Assembly (NCBI RefSeq): GCF_001078595.1
Contig: NZ_LFTY01000002.1
Coordinates: 948,150-1,012,149, forward strand
Length of the DNA stretch: 64,000 bases
Source of the DNA: Candidatus Rhodobacter oscarellae
Lineage (GTDB): Bacteria > Pseudomonadota > Alphaproteobacteria > Rhodobacterales > Rhodobacteraceae
Direction: 5' to 3'
Shown: positions 44,447-55,432 of the stretch, piece after piece
Position numbering within the stretch: position 1 is the stretch's first letter
Layout of the letters: the number at the start of each line of letters is the position of its first letter
Program-made: the position numbers and the translations under genes
The notes under the pieces: model-generated
The model's database searches: none
Told to the model about the DNA's origin: nothing
The model's input: the letters and a program-made list of their open reading frames with translations, nothing else

Positions 44447-44791
44447 TTAACCGCCAGTATCGTCGCCGCCCATGGCTTCCAGTTCCTGACTAATGCGGGC
44501 CCTAACATCATTCTTTTGGCTTTCAACCATCCCTGGAATCAGGAAAAGGTCGACGATCACCCATATACCCACCGCAATCAGCAGGATGATTCCCACTACA
44601 ATGGCGAACGTTACCCAGCCAAGTACGAACATAATAAGCATTGCTGCAGCTGAACCGGAACGCCCGAGATAAAACCTATGGATACCGAAGCCGCCAAAAA
44701 AGATCGCTAATAGATACGCAACAAGAATTGATTTGCTATCGTTTCCAACGCGTTGTTCGACTAGCATTTGTTGTTGGGTGGAAAGTGCCAT
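44447..44791 (-). CDS. TM2-domain membrane protein
   Basis: A 114-residue protein with a TM2 domain: KSILVAYLLAIFFGGFGIHRFYLGR, then AAMLIMFVLGWVTFAIVVG and a third hydrophobic segment (ILLIAVGIWVIVDLFLIPGMV). The GGFGIHRFYLG motif between helices is diagnostic. Function is unknown in bacteria. It is more AT-rich than flanking genes and lies between the acnA 3' fragment and intact acnA, so it may have arrived with the duplication. ATG 44791 has AAAGG directly upstream. Confidence 0.85.
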   Translation of the reverse strand: MALSTQQQMLVEQRVGNDSKSILVAYLLAIFFGGFGIHRFYLGRSGSAAAMLIMFVLGWVTFAIVVGIILLIAVGIWVIVDLFLIPGMVESQKNDVRARISQELEAMGGDDTGG

Positions 44792-45302
44792 TACATTACC
44801 TTTAAAGTTATTTTCGACGCCAATCTACTTTGCGTTGGATGAAGACTTATATCAACCTTTTTGGCATTCCCGGCGCAGCGTACAAGAAGGGTGGAGGCAC
44901 ACACACCGTTTGGATTTCGCCGCCTTGATTGGGTTCCGTCGCACGAAATGCGGCGCGCGGTCGTTTTCGACATATTGGATCTCGCAATCTGTCAGCAAGC
45001 CGTAGGGAGCGTGGCCTCACGCAGCCCTGAAAGCCCCCCAACAAACCCCAAACCCACCGCGCGGTTTGTTAACCATGGGCTTTGTCGGACAGGGTGCCAT
45101 ACGCAAGGCCGACACTATGCCGACGTTTCGCCGACCGGCGATTTTCCAGCAAAATAAGGTGTTAACCCATCGATTCGCGGCCCCGCGCTCGGACTCGCCG
45201 CGCGCAGGGTTTACCCCTCGGTAAGGCCCGCCGCGACCGGCGCGCGGAGCAATCCGCCTCGGCAAGGGTAGGATGGGGTTGAACCCCATCCTACGGCAAA
45301 GT
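44792..45302. other. 511-bp noncoding gap between the TM2 gene and acnA
   Basis: The right part holds a GC-rich inverted repeat (listed separately); the left part must carry the TM2 gene promoter and is AT-rich for about 70 bp. A 12-nt word, AGCCCCCCAACA, occurs both here (45031) and just left of the acnA fragment (44285), possibly a trace of the duplication. No open frame here looks like a gene. Confidence 0.5.
45268..45294. repeat. 13-bp inverted repeat after acnA
   Basis: GTAGGATGGGGTT (45268-45280) and AACCCCATCCTAC (45282-45294) form a perfect 13-bp stem around a single G. It lies 8 bp beyond the acnA stop. Similar GTAGGRTGGG-type hairpins are scattered in many proteobacterial genomes. 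With no T tract it is not a standard terminator but may stabilise the acnA mRNA end. Confidence 0.7.
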
Positions 45303-47993
<2,691 letters not shown>

Positions 47994-48381
47994 CTAGCGC
48001 TCCTTTCAAGGGGAGATAAGGCTGGGTTTCGAGGAGGGAGGGGACGCGCTATCGCGAGGGATGCCGTCTCGACCGTGCATGAATTGTATACCATTGCACA
48101 CAGAATGGCAATCTCCCCGGGCTACGGCACCATGTTTAGCGTCTGCCACGCAGTGTAGCATGCGAGAAATCCGCGCGGTACTCCCCCGGCTTTGCGATTT
48201 CGAAAGCTTGAACGCATATAGAGACGGCGCGGATGGCTCGGCTTGCCCCGCGGCGCGCCGCGTGCATGCGTCAGCGATTGTTGCAACGCGGCTCGCAAAA
48301 CATTGATTGGCGTGTCAGCGGGGGTTTGCTTAGGTTTGGTGGGCGGAAGGTTGCCGGTGCTGCGGAAAGGAACTGGAGTAG
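47994..48381. promoter_or_regulatory. divergent intergenic region acnA / DUF1223
   Basis: A 388-bp gap between divergent start codons; it must contain both promoters. I see the acnA ribosome binding site and a TTGTATACCATTGCACAC stretch near 48085, which resembles a promoter -10 neighbourhood, but no operator I can name. Short open frames here do not look like genes. Confidence 0.4.
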
Positions 48382-49080
48382 ATGCTTAGAGGACTAATTG
48401 CTGCGGCGGTATTTGCTGTGTCGAGCTTGGGCGGTATGGCCCAGGCCGGAGAGCGTGCTGTCGTGATCGAGCTCTACACCAGCCAGGGCTGCTCGTCCTG
48501 CCCGCCCGCGGATGCGCTGCTGCATGAGCTGGCGCAGCGCGACGACGTGATCCCCCTGGCGCTGCATGTCGATTACTGGGACTATATCGGCTGGAAGGAC
48601 GAATTCGCCCGGCCCGAGCATACCACGCGCCAAAAGGCCTATGCGCATGCGGCCGGACAGCGCACGATCTACACGCCGCAGATGATCGTGGGCGGGCGCG
48701 ACCACGTGGTGGGCTACAAGCCGATGCGCCTGGCCGAGCTTATCGAACAGCACCGCAGCCTCGCCCAGAGCGTAGAGATAACGCTGACCCGCGACGGCGC
48801 GAACTTGACGGTCGCCGCGGTGCGAACCGCGCCGACGGGCCAAATGGTTGTGCAGCTCGTGCAATACCAGCCAAGCGCCAGCGTCAGCATCCGCCGGGGC
48901 GAAAACAAGGGCCGCACTCTGGACTACGCCAATATCGTCACCGACTGGCAGGTGCTGGACAATTGGGACGGGGCAGAGCCCCTGTCGCTGCAGGCAGAGG
49001 TCGACGCCGCCTATCCGGTGGTCGTCCTGGTGCAAGAGCCTGGGGCCGGGGCCATCCTTGCCGCCGCCCGCCTGCGTTAG
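48382..49080 (+). CDS. DUF1223 secreted thioredoxin-like protein
   Basis: A 232-residue protein with a signal peptide (LIAAAVFAVSSLGGMAQAGE) and a thioredoxin-like domain: VIELYTSQGCSSCPPADALLHEL (CxxC, about residues 36-39), LALHVDYWDYIGWKDEFA, and RQKAYAHAAGQRTIYTPQMIVGGRDHVVGY. These match DUF1223. It is probably a periplasmic thiol protein; the substrate is unknown. A trailing beta domain covers residues 130-232. Confidence 0.87.
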   Translation: MLRGLIAAAVFAVSSLGGMAQAGERAVVIELYTSQGCSSCPPADALLHELAQRDDVIPLALHVDYWDYIGWKDEFARPEHTTRQKAYAHAAGQRTIYTPQMIVGGRDHVVGYKPMRLAELIEQHRSLAQSVEITLTRDGANLTVAAVRTAPTGQMVVQLVQYQPSASVSIRRGENKGRTLDYANIVTDWQVLDNWDGAEPLSLQAEVDAAYPVVVLVQEPGAGAILAAARLR

Positions 49081-49223
49081 GGCCCGTGGACACTCACCAG
49101 AGCGCAACGCTGTTAAATGGAGTGCCGCGGCATGGCTGCGCCATCCGCGCCACGCTTTTTTGAGCCCGGACTTGCCGTGCTACGCATCGGCTGCGTTCGG
49201 GCGGCTGGCATCCAGCTTGCAGG

Positions 49224-50111
49224 TCATACTGCCGCCTGAGGCGGGGTCTTCCAGCGGCGATGGATCCAAAACCACTGCTCTGGGTTTTCCTCGACCAGCC
49301 GCTCCAGGCTCTCGTTCATTGCACGGGTCATCTCTAGGGGATCGCCGGGCGGGATGGGGGCATCGACGATGATCTCAAAGCCAAAGCCGTCCGCCGCGCG
49401 GCGGCCATAGATCGGGATCGCCAGGGCGTTGTATTTCAGCGCCATCTCGGCGGCCGACAGCGCGGTATAGGCAGGCCGGCCCATGAAATCGATCGGCGCG
49501 CCATGCGCCATATGGTGGTCGGCGACCATGCCCACCATGCCGCCGCCGCGCAGGAACTTCACCATCTCGGCCAGGCCCTTGCGGGAGCGCTCGAACAGCG
49601 GCTCGCCGATCTGGCCCAGCTCGGCCACGTAGCGGTCATTGAAGTAGCCGTTCGACATCGGCATGTAGAGCCCACCCACGCGGTAGCCCTTTGCGATCAG
49701 CGCCGCGCGCGGCGCCTGGTGGTTGCCAAAATGCCCGGTGACCAGGATGACGGGTCGGTTCTCGTCCCGCGCGGCCTCAAGCGCCTGGACGCCGGCGCCC
49801 TGAAACGGCACCGCCGCCGCCCGCGCGATGAAGGCCTGGCGCGAGTAGCTCTCGATCAGCGAGCGCCCGAAATTGTTCGGCACCTGCCGGGTGAGGCGGT
49901 CGACCTCGGATGCGGGCAGCTCGGGCATCACCAGCGCAAGGTTGTCGCGGATGCGCCGCCGCCAGCCCGCCAATGGCGCCACGACAGCCGACATCACCCG
50001 GCCCACAAAGCGCACCCGCGCCCGGTAGGGCAGGGCCAGCGCCAGCCCGATCACGGCGCTAATCGCCAGGTTCTGCAGGTATTCCGGGGCCCCGCGCCGT
50101 TTGGTGACCAT
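49224..50111 (-). CDS. LpxL/HtrB-type lysophospholipid/lipid A acyltransferase
   Basis: A 295-residue acyltransferase. The catalytic HX4D-like motif appears as ILVTGHFGNHQAPRAAL, with family blocks KGYRVGGLYMPMSNGYFNDRY, LRGGGMVGMVADHH and ENPEQWFWIHRRWK. It adds a secondary acyl chain to lipid A or a related lipid at the inner membrane. It lies 12 bp after the DMT transporter gene and closes a five-gene leftward operon. Confidence 0.9.
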   Translation of the reverse strand: MVTKRRGAPEYLQNLAISAVIGLALALPYRARVRFVGRVMSAVVAPLAGWRRRIRDNLALVMPELPASEVDRLTRQVPNNFGRSLIESYSRQAFIARAAAVPFQGAGVQALEAARDENRPVILVTGHFGNHQAPRAALIAKGYRVGGLYMPMSNGYFNDRYVAELGQIGEPLFERSRKGLAEMVKFLRGGGMVGMVADHHMAHGAPIDFMGRPAYTALSAAEMALKYNALAIPIYGRRAADGFGFEIIVDAPIPPGDPLEMTRAMNESLERLVEENPEQWFWIHRRWKTPPQAAV

Positions 50112-50123
50112 CGCCTCGCCAGA

Positions 50124-51026
50124 TCAACTGGGGCCTGTCTGGGTCAGACGCCGGGCCCGTGTTTCGCGGTGCCACACATAGATCCCCGCGGCGACGATCA
50201 CAAGCGCGCCGAGATAGGTCGTCCAGGGCGGCACCTCGGCGAAGAAGATGATCCCGTAGAGGGTCGCAAACAGCAGCCCGACATAGCTGAACGGCGCGAC
50301 CGAGCTGGCCTCGGCGGCCATATAGGCGCGGATCAGGCAGAAATGGCCGACCGCGCCTACGGATCCGAGCACCAGCATCAGCCCCGCGGCAAGCGGGTCT
50401 GGGCGGGTCCAAAAGAATGGCACGACGCAGCTTACCGCGACGGCGCCGAAGGCCGCAGTATAAAGCAGCGAGGTCCAGACGTCCTCGTCGCGGCCCACAA
50501 ACCGCGTCGCCAGCGCGTAGCCGCTCACAAAGACCGCCGCGCCGAGCGGCAGGATGGCCGCGGGCTGGAACACGTCCGAGCCGGGGCGGATGATGATCAG
50601 CGCGCCCACCAGTGCCGCGGCGATGCCCAGCACCCGGCGCAGGCCCAGGCGCTCGCCCAGTATCAGCGCGCCGCCCAGCGTGATCAGCACCGGGTTCAGC
50701 GACATCACCGCCGCCGCGTTCGCCATCCCGATGGTCACGAAGCCGAAGAAAAAGCAGCAGGTCGCCGCCAGCAGCAGCGCCGAGCGCAGGAACTGCAGGC
50801 CCGGGTAACTGGTGCGCGCTACCTGGCGCAGGCGGGGCACCACCACCAGGGTCACGGCGACGGTCTGCCCCATATAGCGCGCCCAGATCGCCATCACCGT
50901 GTCGGTGCGGTGGGCGACCTCCTTGGCCATCACGTCCATGGTGGTGAAGAGGAACATCGCGCCGATGATCCAGAGGATCCCCTGGGCCAGCTCGCTTTTT
51001 GGGGCGGTCGCGGCGGGCGCGGTCAC
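50124..51026 (-). CDS. DMT (EamA) family transporter
   Basis: A 300-residue protein with ten predicted helices in two EamA halves (LWIIGAMFLFTTMDVMAKEVA starts the first; FSYVGLLFATLYGIIFFAEVPPW lies in the second). The substrate is unknown. It overlaps the nitrile hydratase alpha gene by 4 bp, so it is co-transcribed with the hydratase subunits; it might move their substrate or product. Confidence 0.87.
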   Translation of the reverse strand: MTAPAATAPKSELAQGILWIIGAMFLFTTMDVMAKEVAHRTDTVMAIWARYMGQTVAVTLVVVPRLRQVARTSYPGLQFLRSALLLAATCCFFFGFVTIGMANAAAVMSLNPVLITLGGALILGERLGLRRVLGIAAALVGALIIIRPGSDVFQPAAILPLGAAVFVSGYALATRFVGRDEDVWTSLLYTAAFGAVAVSCVVPFFWTRPDPLAAGLMLVLGSVGAVGHFCLIRAYMAAEASSVAPFSYVGLLFATLYGIIFFAEVPPWTTYLGALVIVAAGIYVWHRETRARRLTQTGPS

Positions 51027-51664
51027 TCGGGCGGCCGCGGGAGTCCCGTTCCGATCATGCTGTCTCGGGTCACCAGCGCGGCGAGGGCGGCCTCGTCGAG
51101 GCCGTCGCTGCCGGCGGGCCGCGCGGGCAGCACCAGATAGCGCATGTCGGCGGTGCTGTCATGCACGCGCACGGTGATGTCGTCGGGCAGCTCGACGCCG
51201 AACTCGGCCAGCACCTTGCGCGGCTCCTTGACGGTGCGCGCGCGGTAGGCGCGCGACTTGTACCAATCCGGCGGCAGGCCCAGCAGGTTGCGCGGGTAGC
51301 AAGAGCAGAGCGTGCAGACCACCACGTTATGGGTGTCGGCGGTGTTCTCGACCACGAGAAGGCGCAGCGCGCCGGGCTCAAAGCCCATCTCGCGGCAGGC
51401 CGCCGAACCATCCGCCATCAGACGCGCCTTGAAATCAGGGTCCACCCAGGCGCGGGCCACCACCGCGGCGCCATCGGCGGGGGAGCGGGCATCCATGGCG
51501 CCGATCTGCTGGGCGATCTCGGCGGCGGTGGTCACGCCCTTCTCGATCAGGAGCTCGCGCATCGCGATCTCCATGGTCTGCCAATAGGTGAGCGGGACGT
51601 CATCGTCGGGGCGGTAGGGGTGGCCCGAGGGCGAGAGGTGCTCATGATGATGGTCATGGGGCAT
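51023..51664 (-). CDS. nthA: nitrile hydratase alpha / thiocyanate hydrolase gamma subunit
   Basis: A 213-residue metal subunit. The claw motif is VCTLCSC (C117, T118, L119, C120, S121, C122), the threonine form typical of cobalt enzymes, followed by YPRNLLGLPPDWYKSRAYRARTVKEPR. It hydrates nitriles to amides or, in the related scn system, hydrolyses thiocyanate. A His-rich N-terminus (MPHDHHHEH) may help metal loading. Its start lies two bases after the stop of the beta C-half gene. Confidence 0.9.
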   Translation of the reverse strand: MPHDHHHEHLSPSGHPYRPDDDVPLTYWQTMEIAMRELLIEKGVTTAAEIAQQIGAMDARSPADGAAVVARAWVDPDFKARLMADGSAACREMGFEPGALRLLVVENTADTHNVVVCTLCSCYPRNLLGLPPDWYKSRAYRARTVKEPRKVLAEFGVELPDDITVRVHDSTADMRYLVLPARPAGSDGLDEAALAALVTRDSMIGTGLPRPPE

Positions 51665-51666
51665 GG

Positions 51667-51948
51667 TTATTCGACCCTCTCCAGCCAGTGTTCGTAGATC
51701 TCGGCGTCCAGCGTGTCCTCGGGGCGCTCGGCGCTGTCACCCCAGATCTCGGCCATGGTGAAACGCACGCGGTAAAGCGCGCGCATGTCGCCGAAGCGGC
51801 CATAGGCCTGCTCCTCGGGGTTGCCGAAAGCGCCCAATGGGCGCTCGATCTCGCCGGTCTTGCCGCGCAGATAGGCGGGCGCGCGGACATGGCCCGGCGG
51901 CATTCGGGTGCGGACGCGCACGCGCTCAGCCACCTGCGGCCTCGCCAT
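51667..51948 (-). CDS. nitrile hydratase beta C-terminal half (scnA-like)
   Basis: A 93-residue SH3-like domain: RVRVRTRMPPGHVRAPAYL, RGKTGEIERPLGAFGNPEEQAYG, YRVRFTMAEIWGD and a closing WLERVE. This equals only the C-terminal half of a normal ~220-residue beta subunit. ATG 51948 overlaps the N-half gene by 23 bp in another frame. Separate N and C halves are the normal state in thiocyanate hydrolase (beta and alpha subunits), so this is probably not a broken gene. Confidence 0.82.
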   Translation of the reverse strand: MARPQVAERVRVRTRMPPGHVRAPAYLRGKTGEIERPLGAFGNPEEQAYGRFGDMRALYRVRFTMAEIWGDSAERPEDTLDAEIYEHWLERVE

Positions 51949-52258
51949 AGGTTGCGCCGCGGGATTTGACCTCTTCCATGCGCGCGCCAAGCTCCTCGAG
52001 TGTGTATACGCCCGCCTCGACCAGGTTCTGGTTCACCGAGGCCACCCAGCGCTCGTAATAGGTCATCGTCTCGAACGAGGCCTCGCCCATATCCTCAAGG
52101 ACGCGGCGCAGACCATCCACGGTGAAAAGTCCCTTGGTTGAGGTGATTACCTGCAACGCGTCGACGCGCTTTTCCCAAAGCGCGAAGTCGTGCTGATCCA
52201 AATCGACCGGGCCAGCGTCTTGCCCGCCCATGTCATGCCATCTACGTCCATCCGTCAT
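51926..52258 (-). CDS. nitrile hydratase beta N-terminal half (scnB-like)
   Basis: A 110-residue protein with the beta N-terminal signature WHDMGGQDAGPVDLDQ, ALWEKRVDAL, TVDGLRRVLEDM and YYERWVASVNQNLVEAGVYTLEEL. It ends where the second half of a fused beta subunit would begin. The maturation protein of nitrile hydratases is related to this domain, but the HDMGG motif favours a structural subunit. It is the first gene of the leftward operon. Confidence 0.8.
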   Translation of the reverse strand: MTDGRRWHDMGGQDAGPVDLDQHDFALWEKRVDALQVITSTKGLFTVDGLRRVLEDMGEASFETMTYYERWVASVNQNLVEAGVYTLEELGARMEEVKSRGATYGEAAGG

Positions 52259-52381
52259 GGCGCGAGCCTAGGGCGGCGCCACGCAGGTGTCCAGACGGCT
52301 CATTTCTTTGCGTGGCGTGCGGCACTGTGCAGGCCTGTCCCTTGGGTATGTATTTGGCCCAGAGTTGACCCGGCCGTGACC

Positions 52382-52524
52382 CCAATTTCTTGCAAGAAAT
52401 TGGCGAAACTCTTCCAAGAGTTTCAAGGCATCGCACATCTATGTGTTCTGATTTCAAGGCGTTACGGAGATGCTGGGCGCACTTTCCTTGGAAGGAAAGT
52501 GGCAAATCTCTTGCAAGAGATTTG
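52382..52524. repeat. composite palindrome element, copy 4
   Basis: This lies in the 355-bp gap between the hydratase operon 5' end and the fliG 3' end, in reversed order (B-A, B-A), meaning the element is on the other strand. Pair one is class B at 52382-52403 (TTTCTTGCAAGAAA, perfect) and class A at 52405-52424 (CTCTT-CC-AAGAG). Pair two is class B at 52480-52501 (TTCCTT-GG-AAGGAA) and class A at 52503-52524 (CTCTTGCAAGAG, perfect). The spacer between pairs is 55 bp and, inverted, shares a GTAACGC...TTGAAA word with the spacer of copy 3. Confidence 0.85.
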
Positions 52525-52613
52525 TGCGGACCAAATCTCTGCTTCGTGCCACAAAGAGCGTCGCTTCATCGCTGCTTTGCGGTGGTCACGTCATTGGACG
52601 CCTGTGCTGCGCG

Positions 52614-53675
52614 TCACTCTTCGTCCTCATCGTCTTCGCCCTCAACCTTCAACTGGATTTCGCCGACGGTCTGAAGGTCACGGATCACGCTGACGACATG
52701 GCCCATTGCGGCCTCGCCGTCGGATTCCTTGATCTTGCCCATGGCGTCGATCTCGTCCTTGAGCTGCGCGGCCATCCGCTGGGACATGTTGGACAGGATG
52801 AACTCCGAGGACTTGCTTTCCTCTTCCTTCTTGCCGGCGAAGGCGAGCGCCATGATAAGCTGATCGTTGTCGGCGTCGCGGGCGATCTTGGGCACGTCGC
52901 GTGGCTCTACCCGGCCAGCGATATTGGCGAAGGTGAAGATGGCTTTCTTCACCGCCTCGCCGAATTCCTCGTCCTCTTCGAACAGGCCCTCCAGCACGCC
53001 ATCGCGGGTCTTGGCGGCGGAGAAGTTCAGGATCGCGCCCACCCGCTCCACCGGGCCGCTATCGAAGGCTTTGGGCGGCTCTGAATCGAACTGCATCAGA
53101 AGTGTCTCGCCGATCTTGCGCACGGTCTTGGGGGCCACGGACCCGGTATGCGAGGTGGCGTAGGCGATCCGGCGGGCGCGCTCGCCCGGGATCTTGCCTA
53201 GGATCTCAGCGGATTTGCTGACATCCAGTTTCGAGAGTGCAACAGACGCGATCTCGATCGCTTCCTCCAAGAAGATCGGCAAGAGCTGCTCGACATCCAT
53301 TGCGCCGATGCGCTCCCACGGGTCGCCTTCGCTTTTGACACCGGCGGTGCGGCGCAGATGCGCCGCGGCGGTGTCTGATATCGTCTCGCCAATTGCCTCA
53401 AGCGTGCCGCGCATCGAGCGCGGGAAATGCAGCCCCAGATCATCCAGCTCGCCCACGAATTCCGACACGACCGCCTGCAGCGTGTCTCGCTTGATGTAGC
53501 GCATGCCGGCCATCTGCTGCGACAACGCGATCTGGATGTCCTCGGGCAGGCCCTTCAGCGAAAGCTCCACGCCCTCGGACTGCAGCAGGCGCACAATGAT
53601 CGTGGCCTTCTGCTGGCGCGTAAGGCTGGGCGTGCCGGCGAGGGCACCTGGACTGGCGAGGGATGGAAGGCTCAT
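52614..53675 (-). CDS. fliG: flagellar motor switch protein FliG
   Basis: A 353-residue C-ring protein that couples torque from the stator. The N-terminal LTRQQKATIIVRLLQSEGVELSLKGLPED, the middle ATSHTGSVAPKTVRKIGETLL and the C-domain AIFTFANIAGRVEPRDVPKIARDADNDQLIMALAFAGK...FILSNMSQRMAAQLKDEI (with charged torque-helix residues) are clear FliG features. The acidic C-terminus (GEDDEDEE) is unusual. No other flagellar gene is next to it in the window, so it is an orphan locus here. Confidence 0.9.
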   Translation of the reverse strand: MSLPSLASPGALAGTPSLTRQQKATIIVRLLQSEGVELSLKGLPEDIQIALSQQMAGMRYIKRDTLQAVVSEFVGELDDLGLHFPRSMRGTLEAIGETISDTAAAHLRRTAGVKSEGDPWERIGAMDVEQLLPIFLEEAIEIASVALSKLDVSKSAEILGKIPGERARRIAYATSHTGSVAPKTVRKIGETLLMQFDSEPPKAFDSGPVERVGAILNFSAAKTRDGVLEGLFEEDEEFGEAVKKAIFTFANIAGRVEPRDVPKIARDADNDQLIMALAFAGKKEEESKSSEFILSNMSQRMAAQLKDEIDAMGKIKESDGEAAMGHVVSVIRDLQTVGEIQLKVEGEDDEDEE

Positions 53676-53902
53676 CTCGATAGGGTCTGCAATTCTTGCT
53701 TTGGTTAACTCGTAACCGCTCAGCCCTTAACAACGCCCTAAGCAATGCACGGAAATCAGAGGAAATTTGCGTGGGTGTCCGGCGCAAATGTACGTCGTGG
53801 GGTTACGCGAGGGGCTACAGAATCCGCCTGTGGTTAAACTGGCTTTCTGAAGAGTGAGGGTATCCGATTCCTTGGCGGCCGCGTTCCAACCAAAAATAGC
53901 GC

Positions 53903-54823
53903 CTATTCAAAATGCGCTTCACGATCCTGGTTGGTTGGCTGCCACAATGGTCGTACGGATTTGGTTTGGCGAATCATTTGACCATCTATTGCATCCACGA
54001 GCTGAATTACACGTGGCCAACTTTGTGAGTCGGTGGCCAAACCTCCCGCAAAAACGTAGTTCCGACCACAAGCGCTTGAGACTCGCACCTGATCCCCCAC
54101 AAGAGGCCTTAGGGCAACCGCAATAGGCGCTACTTCTTCGCTAAACTCAACTTCAGAAATAGAATTAGACAATGCATGTGCAACGGATGCGCATAATTCA
54201 TCGCTAAGCGCTGTGGTGTAAGAGACGATGTCGAGCTCGTTATTTTGAATCCTTCCAATTCGGTCGATCCGCGTACCGATCACGTCGATCTCATTCGCTT
54301 TCTCTGAGATTTCTAAAATTCTATTCTGGAGTTCAGATACTTCGCCTGACAAAGAGATATGATCCATATTGAGGGAGGAAATATAAGTTTCCACATATGA
54401 TATCTTGTCTTTTATAGTTGATAATTCGACGTTAATATCTGAAATCCTATCATCAAATTCTAACAATGCGACCTGAAGTCTTGGCAATTGTTCCTCGAAT
54501 TTTGAGAGTCCTATTTGGAGAGTTGATGTTGAGGAGACAATTTTCTCACTAGTATTTTCAAGGGAAATACGAAGGCCATCCGTAAATTCAGCAATACTTG
54601 CGTTTTCTTGTTCAATTTCCAATATTCTTTGTCTTAGCTCATCGGTTGCAATGGTGGTTTGTATGCCGGTAAACATAAGCACGGCTATCACCGTAATTGC
54701 TGCCATCGCGGCTGCGAGTGTTAAGGTTCCATACGTCGTTCGGGAAACTAAACGTTCCCCAGAGTCACTTATTCGTTTGTTTAGCTTCTTCAGCTCGTCG
54801 CTTATTTCTTGGCTGTCTGGCAA
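53903..54823 (-). CDS. unknown membrane-anchored coiled-coil protein
   Basis: A 306-residue protein: short cytoplasmic N-terminus (about 28 residues), one transmembrane helix (TLTLAAAMAAITVIAVLMFTG), then a long coiled coil (residues ~60-200, heptads such as LRQRILEIEQENASIAEF), and a soluble C-terminal domain of ~90 residues with SSACGRNYVFAGGLA. No family recognised. Base composition is clearly more AT-rich than its neighbours fliG and purF, suggesting horizontal acquisition. It begins three bases after the stop of the partner gene. Confidence 0.75.
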   Translation of the reverse strand: MPDSQEISDELKKLNKRISDSGERLVSRTTYGTLTLAAAMAAITVIAVLMFTGIQTTIATDELRQRILEIEQENASIAEFTDGLRISLENTSEKIVSSTSTLQIGLSKFEEQLPRLQVALLEFDDRISDINVELSTIKDKISYVETYISSLNMDHISLSGEVSELQNRILEISEKANEIDVIGTRIDRIGRIQNNELDIVSYTTALSDELCASVAHALSNSISEVEFSEEVAPIAVALRPLVGDQVRVSSACGRNYVFAGGLATDSQSWPRVIQLVDAIDGQMIRQTKSVRPLWQPTNQDREAHFE

Positions 54824-54826
54824 GAT

Positions 54827-55363
54827 TTAATCTCCCGCTGTTTTTGTGAACAACACGACGCAGAAGCTCGAGAGCAACGCCGCCACGCCAATAAACGTTA
54901 TCAAGTGTGTTACATTTACCCAAGCGATGTCATCGTCGGCTTGGACGTAGGGCTTGATCGCTGCGACGATCAATGTGATCGATAAGATATCGAGAACCAA
55001 AGCAAATACCAGCAAGCCACGCCAAGGATCGCGGTTGCGATCATTGAGCGAGTTGATCATGGTCAATTCAAGAGTGACTAGAACGAATAACATCGAAAGG
55101 CACCCCGTTAGCAGGGCTTCATTCGGGTCAATCGAGATGAGTCGATCCGCTACGCCTCCACTCCAGGATACGATAACGGGGATGATAAAGATTATTCCTA
55201 TGGTAATCCACGATTTAGTTACATTATCCTTTCCGACAAAAAGTGATCCGATAATACTTTCTTGGTTTTCGTTTTTAATCGTAAGTGCGTTCCAAACCGC
55301 AAGAAGTAACTGCATTGAATAGAGCAATACCAAAACGGTTACGCAGGTTGATATTAGAGTCAT
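54827..55363 (-). CDS. unknown five-helix membrane protein
   Basis: A 178-residue protein with about five transmembrane helices (TCVTVLVLLYSMQLLLAVW, WITIGIIFIIPVIVSW, LLTGCLSMLFVLVTLELTMI, GLLVFALVLDILSITLIVAAI, LITFIGVAALLSSFCVVLFT). No family recognised. AT-rich like its downstream partner, with which it forms a tight two-gene unit (3-bp gap). The pair sits between fliG and purF. ATG 55363 is preceded by AAGAGAAAT, a weak ribosome site. Confidence 0.72.
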   Translation of the reverse strand: MTLISTCVTVLVLLYSMQLLLAVWNALTIKNENQESIIGSLFVGKDNVTKSWITIGIIFIIPVIVSWSGGVADRLISIDPNEALLTGCLSMLFVLVTLELTMINSLNDRNRDPWRGLLVFALVLDILSITLIVAAIKPYVQADDDIAWVNVTHLITFIGVAALLSSFCVVLFTKTAGD

Positions 55364-55432
55364 ATATTTCTCTTGGAAATTTAATGGGGCAAAAAAATAC
55401 TAGCCTTTTCGGCATGTCAAGGAAAGCTAATT

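Noticed and set aside
48061..48306. 81-residue frame upstream of the DUF1223 gene
   Set aside because: Low-quality composition, no ribosome binding site and placement in a divergent promoter region.
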